Positions 25,203 through 34,815 are shown, counted from the stretch's first letter. The stretch: DNA of 50,285 bases from Candidatus Aphodovivens excrementavium (GCA_018715935.1 DVKR01000003.1:1-50285); one strand, 5' to 3'. The notes: generated by a model from the sequence alone, not told the origin. Made by a program: numbers and translations.

Positions 25203-26861
25203 CTACTTTTTGCGCCAGATGTCCATCACTACCCAGATCGATAGCACCAGCGCACCCAAGTACCCGAAAAACGCCAGCACCGGAACGCCCAACAGCCGCG
25301 GCTCCATCGACGAGAGCGACACCATCGAAGACCCCACGAACAAGCCCGCAACCATCAATGCGACAGTAAGGCGGTTCACTATCTTTGCCAGTCGGGCCAG
25401 CGGAGCCTCTGAGCCCAGCATCTCCATGTTCACTTTCATCTGACCTCGGGTAAGCATGTGCAGCGCCTCGCCGCCGTAACGGTGCGCGTCCAAGATGCCC
25501 TTTCCCGCTCCGCGCAGCGCAAGCGTAAGGTCTTCCATCGCATCAACCAGCTCGGCGCGCTTGTCCGTCGTGCGCTTGATATGATCGTTAATGATGGTGA
25601 CCATATTGTCGTTGGGAATAAACGGAGCAATGGTGCCCTCCAACGTCACAATGCCCCGCGACACGCTGGTAATCGAAGAGGGCAGCGTTACCTTGCACGA
25701 TCTTGTCAGCGCCAAGATATCGGTAAGAAACTGCCCGATATCGATATCGGCAACATCGCACGAACCGTAGTCGTTCAGCAGTGAATCGAGATCTGCCAGC
25801 ATGCGCGTATGGTCGATGGCGTCAATGTCTTTCGATGCCGCAAAGGCAATAAGCGCATCCTTCAGATCGGAAGCGTCTTGCTTTCCCACCGCTTTGATAA
25901 TATTGCCAAACCCTGCCCGGTCGCGTGGAGAGAGGCGCCCCATGATGCCCAGGTCAATGTACATAACTTGGCCATCGCGGATGAGCATGTTACCCGGATG
26001 CGGGTCGGCGTGGAAAAACCCGTGGTCGAGAATTTGCGTGGCATAGTTGTCGAGCACCTTTCGGCCGATTTCCTCCAAATCGTAGCCAAGCTCTTCCAGC
26101 TTGTCAGTGTGGGAAATGCCAATGCCCTCAACGTATTCCATCACCAAAACGTATTCGCTGCAAAGCTCTGGATACACCTTCGGGCAGCCGATGAAGGCAA
26201 CGTCTTTGTTCAGCTCGGCAAATTCTTGAAGGTTGGCGGCCTCGCGGCCGAAATCGGTCTCCTCCAAAAACGTCGCCCACAGCTCCTCGACAACCTCCCG
26301 CAAGTCGAGCATCTGGTTGTCTTTCATAAACCGCGACGCCTGGCGCGCGACAATGCGCATAATGTCGATGTCTTGCGCCATGGTGGCTTTCACGCCGGGG
26401 CGCTGGATCTTCACCGCAACGATGTCGCCGTTCACCAAGCGCGCTTTGTGAACCTGAGCCAACGACGCGCTTCCGAGCGGCTTCGGATCGATAGCGTCGA
26501 AGATCTCGTTTTGCTTCTCCCCGTAAATGTCGTGTATCGCATGCAAAATCTGATCGAAGGGCAGCGGGTCGCATTCCATCTGAAGCTTGGTGAGCTCGTC
26601 GCAAAACGCCTTCGGCAATATCTCCGAACGCGTGGAAAGAGTTTGCCCGATCTTCACGAAGCTCGGGCCTAAGTCCTCTAGCATTTGCCGAAACTCGGAA
26701 GGCTGAAACCCGCGCAGGAAGTGATAGTGCTGAAGAATGCCCAGGATTTCGCGCATGCGGCGCGTGCGGCTTTTGCGCGTGAGATTGAACTTCTTCTCGG
26801 GGTCTATTTCGGCTCCCGATGAGAAGAAATATTTCAGAAGGGTATTTTCCACCATGGGCAT
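25203..26861 (-). CDS. ABC1/UbiB-family atypical kinase
   Basis: The protein has 552 residues. The family core is visible: KxGQ motif LGPSFVKIGQTLSTR, the Ala-rich nucleotide loop GSASLAQVH, VAVKIQRPG, the catalytic loop HGFFHADPHPGNML and metal-binding YIDLGIMGR. Two C-terminal transmembrane helices (about 500-550) anchor it. UbiB-family proteins act in quinone biosynthesis or lipid handling. This window shows no ubiquinone genes, so the substrate is open, with menaquinone or lipid homeostasis possible. A phasin-like gene lies just upstream on the same strand, separated by a terminator. Two ATGs are adjacent at the start; the first is used. Confidence 0.88.
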   Translation of the reverse strand: MPMVENTLLKYFFSSGAEIDPEKKFNLTRKSRTRRMREILGILQHYHFLRGFQPSEFRQMLEDLGPSFVKIGQTLSTRSEILPKAFCDELTKLQMECDPLPFDQILHAIHDIYGEKQNEIFDAIDPKPLGSASLAQVHKARLVNGDIVAVKIQRPGVKATMAQDIDIMRIVARQASRFMKDNQMLDLREVVEELWATFLEETDFGREAANLQEFAELNKDVAFIGCPKVYPELCSEYVLVMEYVEGIGISHTDKLEELGYDLEEIGRKVLDNYATQILDHGFFHADPHPGNMLIRDGQVMYIDLGIMGRLSPRDRAGFGNIIKAVGKQDASDLKDALIAFAASKDIDAIDHTRMLADLDSLLNDYGSCDVADIDIGQFLTDILALTRSCKVTLPSSITSVSRGIVTLEGTIAPFIPNDNMVTIINDHIKRTTDKRAELVDAMEDLTLALRGAGKGILDAHRYGGEALHMLTRGQMKVNMEMLGSEAPLARLAKIVNRLTVALMVAGLFVGSSMVSLSSMEPRLLGVPVLAFFGYLGALVLSIWVVMDIWRKK

Positions 26862-26934
26862 GGGCTATCAGCAATCCTTGTGCGAACGTAGGCAACCTAC
26901 TCTGTGGGCAATGGGCGCCTGCAAAGCATCGCCC

Positions 26935-26969
26935 AAAAAAGCGCGAGCCGTCGACACGCGACGGCTCGC
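26935..26969 (-). terminator. Intrinsic terminator after the phasin-like gene
   Basis: GCGAGCCGTCG (26943-26953) pairs with CGACGGCTCGC (26959-26969). On the minus strand the stem is followed by six T residues (26935-26940). It lies between the phasin-like and ABC1 genes. Confidence 0.85.
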
Positions 26970-26979
26970 AATCTCGCAG

Positions 26980-27408
26980 CTACTGTTGAGAAGCCTGCTG
27001 GTCGGGAGCGCCCTGGTCGGCACCGTCGTTACTCGCTGGCGCTTCCGGAGCGACATCGATAGGATCTTCGCCGCCGGCCTCATTGGCATCCGCCGCCTGA
27101 GCCTCGGCTTCTTTCTCGCTTTTCTCGTTGATGTTGTCGGCAATTTCTGCCGCCTTGGCAACAAACTCCGCGCGCTCTTCGGCAGACATCGCCTTCATGC
27201 GCGCCTCAATCGTGGCATAGCGCACGTTCGTTGCTGCCTCGCCCACCTTGCGCGTGAGTTCGGAATTGAGCTGCTTTCCCTGATCTACCGTGATCTCGCC
27301 CTTGGCAATGAGCTGATCTACCACCTCTTTGGCCTTTTCGCCCGTGATGGCCAAAGCGCCAATGCCAGCAAAGAAAATGTCTTTGAAACCGTCGCCGATG
27401 TTAGCCAT
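26980..27408 (-). CDS. Phasin-like coiled-coil protein
   Basis: The protein has 142 residues. The N-terminal 90 residues are amphipathic helix (FFAGIGALAITGEKAKEVVDQLIAKGE), typical of the phasin/PhaF-like family. The C-terminal 50 are disordered, rich in Ala, Glu, Pro and Gln. A strong AAGGAGG precedes the ATG. Such proteins occur next to ABC1/AarF kinase genes in several Gram-positive bacteria (from memory), although no polyhydroxyalkanoate genes are seen here, so storage-granule function is not implied. Intrinsic terminator follows directly. Confidence 0.7.
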   Translation of the reverse strand: MANIGDGFKDIFFAGIGALAITGEKAKEVVDQLIAKGEITVDQGKQLNSELTRKVGEAATNVRYATIEARMKAMSAEERAEFVAKAAEIADNINEKSEKEAEAQAADANEAGGEDPIDVAPEAPASNDGADQGAPDQQASQQ

Positions 27409-27679
27409 GAGAAGCCTCCTTGCCCTTGTGCGAGCATTAAATCTCTACCGGCAGCGGCCGCACGCGCTCTACGGCTGCAGTCGGCTCTACGGTTCCATGA
27501 TGCACTAATACACGAAAAAGGGCAAACCACCCTGCCGTTTTGTTGCGAAACGGTTGTTCTGGGCAGCGCACGATTGCGAGACGGTTGCTCTGAGGCTTGC
27601 CTGATTGCGAGCCGGCTGCTCTAGACGGTGAGTGACCGCAATGCGGCTGCCCCAAGCAGAGCCTAGCCGCAATGCTCTG
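27409..27679. repeat. 31-bp degenerate tandem repeats downstream of an EamA gene
   Basis: From 27542 to about 27690 there are five units with 30-31-base period (starts 27542, 27572, 27603, 27634, 27665), each beginning GATTGCGA or a close variant and continuing CGG(T/C)TGCTCT. They lie directly after the stop of the leftward EamA gene. No gene is supported here. Confidence 0.65.
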
Positions 27680-28669
27680 CTAGCGCGTTGCGGCTGAATG
27701 CGCCGCAGCGGAACGCGACGCAGCAGACGGAGCGTCTGAACGCCGACATTTCGCCGCCATGCGAAGCGAGGGAAGCTTGCCTTTTGCAGCCCTGCCGTCA
27801 AGATAGGTTTCTCCCACCACGCAGGCAACAATGATGGCAGAGCCAGCCAGACCGATTACGGAAAGCGACTCGCCCAAGACGAGGAAGCTGAATGCGGCAG
27901 TGAAAACAGGCTCGCCGGTAAGCAGCATCGACACCGTGGAAGACTCCAGCTTAGTAAGGGCGATGTTTTGCAACGCGAAGGTCAGACACGTGCTGGCAAG
28001 CGCCAGAAACGCAATCACGCCCCATGCCACAGGCGTTACAGCCACAACATCAAGCGGCGGCTCGAATAACAGAGCGCCCACCAACGAGCACACAAACGTC
28101 AAGCCAACCTGCGTTGCCGAAATAGTAACGACGCTGAGGTTCGCCAGACCTTTTTCGCCGAACACCAAAGCGCAGGCGATGCCAACCGACCCCAAAAGCG
28201 CCAGCGCCTCGCCTGGCCCAAACGCGAACGAGCCGCCGTTAGAGCACAGCAAGAACAGCCCCAGCACCACTGCCAACTGGAACGGCAGATGATACAGGCG
28301 ATACCTACGGCGCAGCACCGGAATCGCTATGAAGGGGGCGAATACCACCGGCAGCGCCACCAAGAAGCCGACGTTGGTCGCCGTGGTTAGATCAAGGGCG
28401 ATATTTGCCCCAATATACGACACCGCCATGCCCGCAGCGGCAGGCAGCCAATCGCGCAGACGCGCCGAACGAAGCTGCTTGAATATATGCTTGCCAAAGG
28501 GAACGGCAAACACCAGAAACGCGAGGCCAAAACGCAAGACCATGCACCACAAGGGCGTGACGCTGTCGTACGCAAGCTTAGTAATGGCGCTGCCCAGCCC
28601 AAAAATGAGCGTTTGCAGCACAACGCTGCCCACGAACAGCCAGCGAGCGTCTTTCAGTTGCGCGAACAC
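27680..28669 (-). CDS. EamA/DMT-family transporter
   Basis: The ORF is longer, but GTG 28669 has AAGGAGG 7 bases upstream and is taken as the start, giving 329 residues. About ten transmembrane helices in two EamA repeats are visible (LIFGLGSAITKLAYDSVTPLW at the start of the first, LLGSVGIACALVFGEKGLA at the start of the second). A basic, Ala/Ser-rich tail (RRSDAPSAASRSAAAHSA) is extra and grades into the downstream repeats. It exports small metabolites or amino acids; the substrate is unknown. It is divergent from a LysR regulator that probably controls it. Confidence 0.85.
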   Translation of the reverse strand: MFAQLKDARWLFVGSVVLQTLIFGLGSAITKLAYDSVTPLWCMVLRFGLAFLVFAVPFGKHIFKQLRSARLRDWLPAAAGMAVSYIGANIALDLTTATNVGFLVALPVVFAPFIAIPVLRRRYRLYHLPFQLAVVLGLFLLCSNGGSFAFGPGEALALLGSVGIACALVFGEKGLANLSVVTISATQVGLTFVCSLVGALLFEPPLDVVAVTPVAWGVIAFLALASTCLTFALQNIALTKLESSTVSMLLTGEPVFTAAFSFLVLGESLSVIGLAGSAIIVACVVGETYLDGRAAKGKLPSLRMAAKCRRSDAPSAASRSAAAHSAATR

Positions 28670-28900
28670 GACGTTGCCCTCCTTGTGCGCAGTAGGAAAG
28701 CGCACCTTCCTTGACAGAACTCATCCAACCGCCTTTCCCACTTTCTCCAGCACCCGGTGCCTCAGAAAGCAACGAAAAGACCTCCTCAATGGTAGGCAAA
28801 CGCCAAATGAAAGTAAAACGCGATTTTCCTATTAATTTTTAAAGAGTTTCTTATCGTTGCAGTACTATTTACGTAGGGTCCCCTAGCTAAGGAGAAGCTT

Positions 28901-29791
28901 ATGACCAACATGCGCTATGAAGCCGCGCTCAACGTGGCAAACACGGGCAGTTTCAAGGAGGCCGCACTTGTCATGGGCTACACGCAGGCAGGCGTAAGCT
29001 ATCTGATAAACGCCCTCGAAAAGGAGCTTGATTGCACGCTGTTCGTGCGAGATTACGGCGGCGCTCACCTCACGGCAGAAGGCAAGCAGCTTCTCCCCTG
29101 GATCCAAGACATAAGCAATGCAGAACGGAGACTTGCCGCCCGGCTGAGCGAAGTGAAGCAGCTAGAAAGCGGAAGCGTTCACGTTGCCACGTTCACTAGT
29201 ACCGCCATACAGTGGCTTCCCGGCATTGCAAAGACATTTTCCGCCAAATACCCCGGCGTAGAATTACACATCACGCTCGATGACGACCAAGAAGAACTTG
29301 AGGAGATGATCTGGCGCGGCGATGCCGATTGCGGGTTCGTGGTGTCGCCTCTCACCCACAAGCTGCATGCGATACATCTTCGCAGCGACCCGCTGCTTGT
29401 GGCAGTAGCGCTCGATCACCCCTTGGCAGACGCGGAATCGTTTCCGCTGAAGAATATGGCGGAAGAGCCCTACATACGGCTTAAAAGCGGCGTGTTTTCC
29501 GAAATCGACTCCTACTTCAAGCGCGTTGGCGTAACGCCTCACATGCGCTTTAACATCGACAGCGACTATGCAGTCATGAGCATGGTGAGCAAAGGGCTCG
29601 GCTACAGCGTGCTGCCAGGCCTGATCGTGCGCGATACACCGTTTCCGCTTGCCGTGCTTCCCCCCGAAAAACCAGTCGAGCGCAGGGTTGGCATAGCCCT
29701 GCGCTCGATGGATGCCGCAAGTTCGGCAACTCGTGCGTTTTTGGAAGTGGCGCAAGCATGGATAGAGCAGGCATACGGAAAAGACAGCTAG
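28901..29791 (+). CDS. LysR-family transcriptional regulator
   Basis: The protein has 296 residues. Winged helix-turn-helix at the N-terminus (GSFKEAALVMGYTQAGVSYLINALEKEL), then a periplasmic-binding-like effector domain (SGSVHVATFTSTAIQWLPGIAKTF; GYSVLPGLIVRD). AAGGAG precedes the ATG. The gene is divergent from the EamA transporter with about 230 bases between, a standard layout for a LysR regulator controlling its neighbour. The effector is unknown. It resembles the second LysR protein at 49249-50118 in the YTQ(A/S)G(V/I)S recognition helix. Confidence 0.9.
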   Translation: MTNMRYEAALNVANTGSFKEAALVMGYTQAGVSYLINALEKELDCTLFVRDYGGAHLTAEGKQLLPWIQDISNAERRLAARLSEVKQLESGSVHVATFTSTAIQWLPGIAKTFSAKYPGVELHITLDDDQEELEEMIWRGDADCGFVVSPLTHKLHAIHLRSDPLLVAVALDHPLADAESFPLKNMAEEPYIRLKSGVFSEIDSYFKRVGVTPHMRFNIDSDYAVMSMVSKGLGYSVLPGLIVRDTPFPLAVLPPEKPVERRVGIALRSMDAASSATRAFLEVAQAWIEQAYGKDS

Positions 29792-29804
29792 CGCCCGTCG
29801 AGGC

Positions 29805-31556
29805 TTAGCTGAACAGCGCGTCGAAGACGTTAACGCCGCGGCCGTTGCGCTTCGCGCGCGCCGCAAACCCAAACAACTCGGAAAGCGACACCAGCTCGAC
29901 ATCGCGACGCTCTCCCGTGCGACGGCGCTTGATTTCGACCTTGCCCTCGGAAAGCCCCCGCTTGCCAACCACCACCTGCAACGGCCACCCGATAAGATCG
30001 GCATCGGCAAACTTGACGCCGGCGCGTTCGTTGCGATCGTCGATAGCAACCTCGAAGCCCAGCTCAGCGGCCTTTTCCGCCAAGCGCTCCGCCGCCGGCT
30101 GCACCACGTCGTCGCCAACTGTAAGCGGGATGATGCAGATATGGGCGGGCGCGATGGGGAACGGCCAGATGATGCCGTTGTCGTCGTGGCTCTGCTCCAC
30201 TGCCGCCGCCAGCGTGCGCGTCACGCCCACGCCATAGCAGCCCATGATGAAGTAGCGCTCGGCTCCATTCTCGTCCATAAACGTAACGTCCATGGAGCGA
30301 GAGTATTTGTCGCCCAGCTTGAAGATCTGACCAACCTCTATGCCGCGAGCATGAGAGAGCGGCAAACCACACTTCGGACACGGGTCTCCCTCGCGCACCA
30401 GACACAAGTCGGCCCACTTATCCACCTGGAAATCGCGGCCAAGCTGCGCACCCACATAATGGAAGCCGTCTTCGTTGGCGCCCACCACCCAAGCGGGCAT
30501 ATCGCGCAGGCTCTCATCGGCGGCAACCTTCACGCCGTCAGGAAGGCCGACCGGCCCCATAGAGCCCTTCACCAGGCCGGCGTCTTTCATCTCCTCGTCG
30601 GAAAGAGGCTCGAAGATGCCAATGAGGTTCTCTACCTTGACCTCGTTGACCTCGTAATCGCCCGGCACGAACAGCACCCAGATGGCGCCTTCCTCGTCTT
30701 TGCAGGCGAACGCCTTCATACAGGCAGCTTCTTCGCAGTTCAGATGCGCCGCCAACTCGGCGATGGTATGCACGCCGGGGGTAGAGATCTTTTCCAGCTT
30801 GTTTGCCGGATAGGCCTTTGGCTTCGGTGCGCACGCCGCCGCTTCCACGTCGGCCGCGTAGCCGCATTCGCAGTGAACCAGCTCGGCCTCGCCCGTTTCC
30901 GCAAGCGCCATGAACTCTTCAGAGCCGCTGCCGCCAATCTGGCCGGAGTCGGCTTCCACGATGCGATACTCAAGCCCCATGCGCTCGCACATGTTCGAGT
31001 ACGCCTCGCGCATCAGCATATAGCTTTTATCCAAGCCCTCTTCGTCGGCATCGAAGCTGTAGGCGTCTTTCATGATGAACTCACGACCACGCAGCAGGCC
31101 GAAACGCGGACGACGCTCGTCTCGGAACTTCAGCTGGATGTGGTACAGGTTTTTCGGAAGGTCTTTGTAGCTGCGAAGCTCGTTGTCCACCAAATCGGTA
31201 ACCACTTCTTCATGCGTGGGACCAAGGCAAAACTCGTTGCCGTGGCGGTCGGTCACCCGCAGAAGCTCGTCGCCGTAGACCGTCCAACGACCGCTTTTGT
31301 GCCAAAGGTCGGCAGGCTGCACAAAGGGCATCAGGATCTCTTGTCCGCCGTGGGAATCCATTTCCTCACGAATGATGTTCTCGATCTTGCGCAGCACGCG
31401 CATGCCCAACGGCAAAAACGAATACAGGCCCGAAGCCTCTTTGCGCACCATGCCGGCGCGAACCAAAAGCTTCGCCGACGCGATGTCCGCATCGGAAGGG
31501 TCTTCTTTCAGCGTGGGAGCGTAGAGCGCGCTCATGCGAATGATGTTGTTTGTCAT
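29805..31556 (-). CDS. proS: Prolyl-tRNA synthetase
   Basis: The protein has 583 residues, the bacterial-type length. Class II motifs are visible: motif 1 region (LLVRAGMVRKEASGLYSFLPLG), motif 2 FRDERRPRFGLLRGREF, and motif 3 with GVGVTRTLAAAVEQ. An editing insertion of the YbaK type lies between motifs 2 and 3 (about 225-380), and the anticodon-binding domain is at the end. A small zinc-ribbon-like CPKCGLPLSH sits near 395. It charges tRNA-Pro and edits mischarged alanine. The start overlaps the ispG stop as ATGA, so the two are translationally coupled. Confidence 0.95.
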   Translation of the reverse strand: MTNNIIRMSALYAPTLKEDPSDADIASAKLLVRAGMVRKEASGLYSFLPLGMRVLRKIENIIREEMDSHGGQEILMPFVQPADLWHKSGRWTVYGDELLRVTDRHGNEFCLGPTHEEVVTDLVDNELRSYKDLPKNLYHIQLKFRDERRPRFGLLRGREFIMKDAYSFDADEEGLDKSYMLMREAYSNMCERMGLEYRIVEADSGQIGGSGSEEFMALAETGEAELVHCECGYAADVEAAACAPKPKAYPANKLEKISTPGVHTIAELAAHLNCEEAACMKAFACKDEEGAIWVLFVPGDYEVNEVKVENLIGIFEPLSDEEMKDAGLVKGSMGPVGLPDGVKVAADESLRDMPAWVVGANEDGFHYVGAQLGRDFQVDKWADLCLVREGDPCPKCGLPLSHARGIEVGQIFKLGDKYSRSMDVTFMDENGAERYFIMGCYGVGVTRTLAAAVEQSHDDNGIIWPFPIAPAHICIIPLTVGDDVVQPAAERLAEKAAELGFEVAIDDRNERAGVKFADADLIGWPLQVVVGKRGLSEGKVEIKRRRTGERRDVELVSLSELFGFAARAKRNGRGVNVFDALFS

Positions 31557-32635
31557 AGTCTTCCTATCTCCTCCATCAAAGCGTCCACGATATCGCTTTC
31601 TGCAACCTTGCGGACGGTCTTGCCACCAGAAAACACAATGCCCACGCCATCGCCGCAGGCAACGCCAATATCAGCATCGGCCGCCTCGCCAGGTCCGTTG
31701 ACCACGCACCCCATCACGGCAACTTTTATCGGCTTCGAACTTTGCGCCAAACGCTCCTCCACCTGCTTTGCCAGCCCAATCAGATTCACCTGGCAGCGCC
31801 CGCACGTAGGGCAGCTGATGAGCTCGGGCGAACGGCGGCGCAGACCCAGCGCGGCAAGCAGCGTCCAGCATGCGCGAATCTCTTGGACCGGGTCGTCGGT
31901 AAGAGAGATACGCAGCGTATCGCCAATGCCCTCTTCCAAAAGGATCCCCAGGCCGCAAGCGGATTTTATGATGCCCTGAAACGCAGTTCCCGCCTCCGTT
32001 ATGCCAATGTGCAAAGGAATGTGAGGGATCTTCCGAGACAGCAGCCGATACGTTTCCACGGTTGCCATGACGTCATGCGCCTTCGCGCTCACCACCAAGT
32101 TGGCAAAGCCTCGCTCTTCGCAATGCTGCACGTATTCCTCGGCAGACAGCGCCAGCTTCCGAGGGAGCGGAAGATCGCGCTGCGCGAGGGCGGCGTCAAG
32201 TGAGCCGGCATTAACGCCGATGCGAATGGGAATGCCCGCCTCACCCGCTGCGTCAAGAACCGCGTCGGTTTTCGCCCATCCGCCGATATTGCCAGGGTTG
32301 ATGCGCAGCTTCGCCGCACCGCGGCGCGCCGCCTCTATGGCAATGGCGGCGTCGAAGTGGATGTCGGCTACTACCGGAAGAGGAGACGCTTCGCACACAG
32401 CCTGAAACGCATCAAGGCAATCGCGTCGCGGGATGGCCATGCGAACGACTTCGCACCCGGCGTCCGCCAACGCGCGAATCTGGGCCAGGTTCGCCTCAAC
32501 GTCGTTGGCGGGGGCGTTGAGCATCGACTGCACCACCACGCAAGCGCCGCCGCCCATGGGAACGTCACCCACCATCACCTGGCGGGTGGCCTGATTGGGC
32601 TTTGTTTCACGCACCTGTTCGGGTTCTAAAGACAT
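31553..32635 (-). CDS. ispG: 4-hydroxy-3-methylbut-2-en-1-yl diphosphate synthase
   Basis: The protein has 360 residues. GcpE/IspG features are the N-terminal TIM barrel (RQVMVGDVPMGGGACVVVQSM, a VADIHFDAAIA segment, KLRINPGNIG) and the C-terminal iron-sulfur part with CPTCGRCQVNL and the late GCVVNGPGEA. The [4Fe-4S] enzyme makes HMBPP in the methylerythritol phosphate route to isoprenoids. GGAGG precedes the start. It lies between the M50 protease and proS genes; dxr, often found next to rseP in other bacteria, is absent here. Confidence 0.95.
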   Translation of the reverse strand: MSLEPEQVRETKPNQATRQVMVGDVPMGGGACVVVQSMLNAPANDVEANLAQIRALADAGCEVVRMAIPRRDCLDAFQAVCEASPLPVVADIHFDAAIAIEAARRGAAKLRINPGNIGGWAKTDAVLDAAGEAGIPIRIGVNAGSLDAALAQRDLPLPRKLALSAEEYVQHCEERGFANLVVSAKAHDVMATVETYRLLSRKIPHIPLHIGITEAGTAFQGIIKSACGLGILLEEGIGDTLRISLTDDPVQEIRACWTLLAALGLRRRSPELISCPTCGRCQVNLIGLAKQVEERLAQSSKPIKVAVMGCVVNGPGEAADADIGVACGDGVGIVFSGGKTVRKVAESDIVDALMEEIGRL

Positions 32636-32755
32636 GACCCCTCCGTATTGTCTTTGGCATGTCGTACCATTGTACCGCTAAGCAAGGAAGCAAGAGAAAG
32701 CAGCAGAGCCTTTTTCTCGCTTTGCGGAATACCTCACATCCGCCAAACCCGAGAA

Positions 32756-33865
32756 TCACCAGTTCCCGAAAACGAACCGCTGCACGTCTTGGTTCACCAT
32801 CACCACGAACAAGCACAAAAACAACGCCATGCCTACAAGGGAAAGCGCGTTCATCGCCCTCAGGGAAACAGTGCGCTTGGAAAGCTTTTGGAACACCTCG
32901 ACAACAAAGCGCCCGCCGTCCAAAGGCGGAATGGGCAGAAGGTTCATAACGCCCAGGGAAGTAGAGATCATTGCCATGAACAGAAGGAACTGGCTCGCTC
33001 CCGCCTGAAATGCGCTGCCCGACATAACCGCAATGCCCACGATGGACGAGGAGCCCTCAATAACCTGTACCGTGGTCGCCGGGTTGAACAGGCCCACGAC
33101 CGCCTCGACAACCGCTCCGATGTAAGAGAACCCATAGATCACGGCATCAAGGGGAGCAAGCGTGACGTGCGCTATCTCGCCCGTATCGACGTACTGCACA
33201 TCGGCGCCGATAAAGGTGAACACCACCACAAACGTCACGACCGCAAACAGCAGGTTGACGGCAACGCCCGCAACCAAGATGACCGAGCGCTTCCAAAACG
33301 GCAGGCTGCGGTACTGCTGGCGATACTCGCTTTGGAACAGCTCTTCTGGGTCGGCAACGGGGCGCGCTTGCCCCTGCGCATAGGCTACCGGCACCAAACC
33401 GCCCTCTTGCTGAGCCTTGCGGACGCTGCGCTTGCTTGGACGAAACTCGGGTGCGCGATAGGTATTGAAGCGGTCGGATTTGAGAGGGGCGATGGCACTT
33501 CCCCATTCCACTAGCTCTTCAAGCGCCTCGTAGGCGGCCTCCACATCGATGCCGCAGTCAACCGCGATGTCTTCCATGTTCGCCGTGCCGCGCCGATACA
33601 GGGCGGCGAGCACTTCGCGCAAATGAGGACTCATCTCCCCGGGCTCCATGCCGCACACGCGCGCATAGCCGCCCAGCAACAGCGGCGTAATGCCGAACTT
33701 GGTACCGCCCGCCGTAAAACCAATGTTGGGGCCTGGAAGCCCCAACATGAACTCGGTCACACGCACACCGAACGCTTTAGATGCAAGAAAATGCCCGCCC
33801 TCGTGAATGAACACCAGCACGCCCAGCACAATGGTGGCGGCAAGTATCATCAGAAGGATATCCAT
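32756..33865 (-). CDS. Site-2 protease (M50, RseP-like) with unusual middle domain
   Basis: The protein has 369 residues. Zinc motif HEGGH (21-25) lies in the first transmembrane helix, and the third zinc ligand is in NLLPIPPLDGG (Asp316) near the end, as in RseP/SpoIVFB-type proteases. It cleaves substrates within the membrane. Between the active-site helix and the AG..VN helix is a ~130-residue cytoplasmic insert that looks like a winged helix (LREVLAALYRRGTANMEDIA...VEAAYEALEELVEWG) followed by a basic linker. I see no PDZ domain after it, unlike RseP. It is upstream of ispG and proS on the same strand. Confidence 0.88.
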   Translation of the reverse strand: MDILLMILAATIVLGVLVFIHEGGHFLASKAFGVRVTEFMLGLPGPNIGFTAGGTKFGITPLLLGGYARVCGMEPGEMSPHLREVLAALYRRGTANMEDIAVDCGIDVEAAYEALEELVEWGSAIAPLKSDRFNTYRAPEFRPSKRSVRKAQQEGGLVPVAYAQGQARPVADPEELFQSEYRQQYRSLPFWKRSVILVAGVAVNLLFAVVTFVVVFTFIGADVQYVDTGEIAHVTLAPLDAVIYGFSYIGAVVEAVVGLFNPATTVQVIEGSSSIVGIAVMSGSAFQAGASQFLLFMAMISTSLGVMNLLPIPPLDGGRFVVEVFQKLSKRTVSLRAMNALSLVGMALFLCLFVVMVNQDVQRFVFGNW

Positions 33866-33918
33866 GCGAAGTTAACCTTTCTCGCGGACAGGTAACTTCC
33901 CCATCATACCCCGAGACG

Positions 33919-34773
33919 TTATTTTTGCGGCACAATCACCGTAGGTACACACAGGTTCAACAAGACGCTGTGCGTGGTAGATCCGAACAGCGTACGACCC
34001 AGCGCCGAACGCGAATGCGTGCCCAACACCAAAAGCTTGCTGTCTTTTGCATAATCCAAGATGGCCTTCGTAGGGGAGGGGCCCTCCACTGCGTGAGCCA
34101 CCACTTCCAAGCGCTCGTCGGTCTCTTTCAGCTGTGCGGCCAGGTTCTCGAGGTTGCGTTGATACTGCTCGCCTACCGGACCCAAGCCGCCGCCCATAGC
34201 CTCGGCGGGCTTGGTCAAAAGCGCCGGTAAGCCCCATCCCGACACCAAATCGAGCTGCTCGCCATCGATAATTGCCTCGCGCACCGCAAACTTAATGGCT
34301 TCGGTGCTAGAGTCGTCGGGGCCAACGCCGCACACGATGCGATGATTCGCAGAATCCTGCTCCCAATCGAACGGAATTACAACGGTGGGAACGCTTACCG
34401 ACACCGAAACGCGCAAACCCTTTGCGCCGCCAACGGTCTCCCCCACCGATGAGCCGTGGTGAGAGCCCATCACAACCATGTCGTGGCTTGACGCTGCCTC
34501 TACCAGGCAATCGACAACTTTGCCCACGGCAATGACCGTTTCCACTTCAGTTGCGGGGTACTTGGCAAGCACCTTTGCTTTGGCGTCGTTGAGCACTTCT
34601 TGGATAGCCGCGTCGCCGGTTTGCTTGTCTACGCCGTACATACGCGCAGCAGAAGGGTCAACCACCGCAATGAGCGTTAGGCTGGCATTCTCGCGAGCTC
34701 CGTAACGCGCCGCCCACTCAAGCGCGCGCTCTCCGCGCTCGGTTCCGTCAATACCAACCAAAATCTTGGTCAT
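33919..34773 (-). CDS. Tandem universal stress protein
   Basis: The protein has 284 residues with two UspA domains. The first starts KILVGIDGTERGERALEWAARYG and includes MVVMGSHHGSSVGETVGG; the second starts RIVCGVGPDDSSTEAIKFAV and includes LLVLGTHSRSALGRTLFGST. Each has the G-x2-G-x9-G-(S/T) ATP-binding pattern. It is cytoplasmic, nucleotide-binding and stress-related; the specific trigger cannot be read. It is a separate unit from the phosphate transporter genes upstream, which end in a strong terminator. Confidence 0.92.
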   Translation of the reverse strand: MTKILVGIDGTERGERALEWAARYGARENASLTLIAVVDPSAARMYGVDKQTGDAAIQEVLNDAKAKVLAKYPATEVETVIAVGKVVDCLVEAASSHDMVVMGSHHGSSVGETVGGAKGLRVSVSVSVPTVVIPFDWEQDSANHRIVCGVGPDDSSTEAIKFAVREAIIDGEQLDLVSGWGLPALLTKPAEAMGGGLGPVGEQYQRNLENLAAQLKETDERLEVVAHAVEGPSPTKAILDYAKDSKLLVLGTHSRSALGRTLFGSTTHSVLLNLCVPTVIVPQK

Positions 34774-34815
34774 AGCTTGTTCCTTCTCTCAACCGACAAC
34801 GTGAACACCTAACGT

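Noticed and set aside
30141-31979. 612-residue ORF antisense to proS and ispG
   Set aside because: It covers conserved synthetase motifs on the other strand, has no recognisable domain and crosses two genes.
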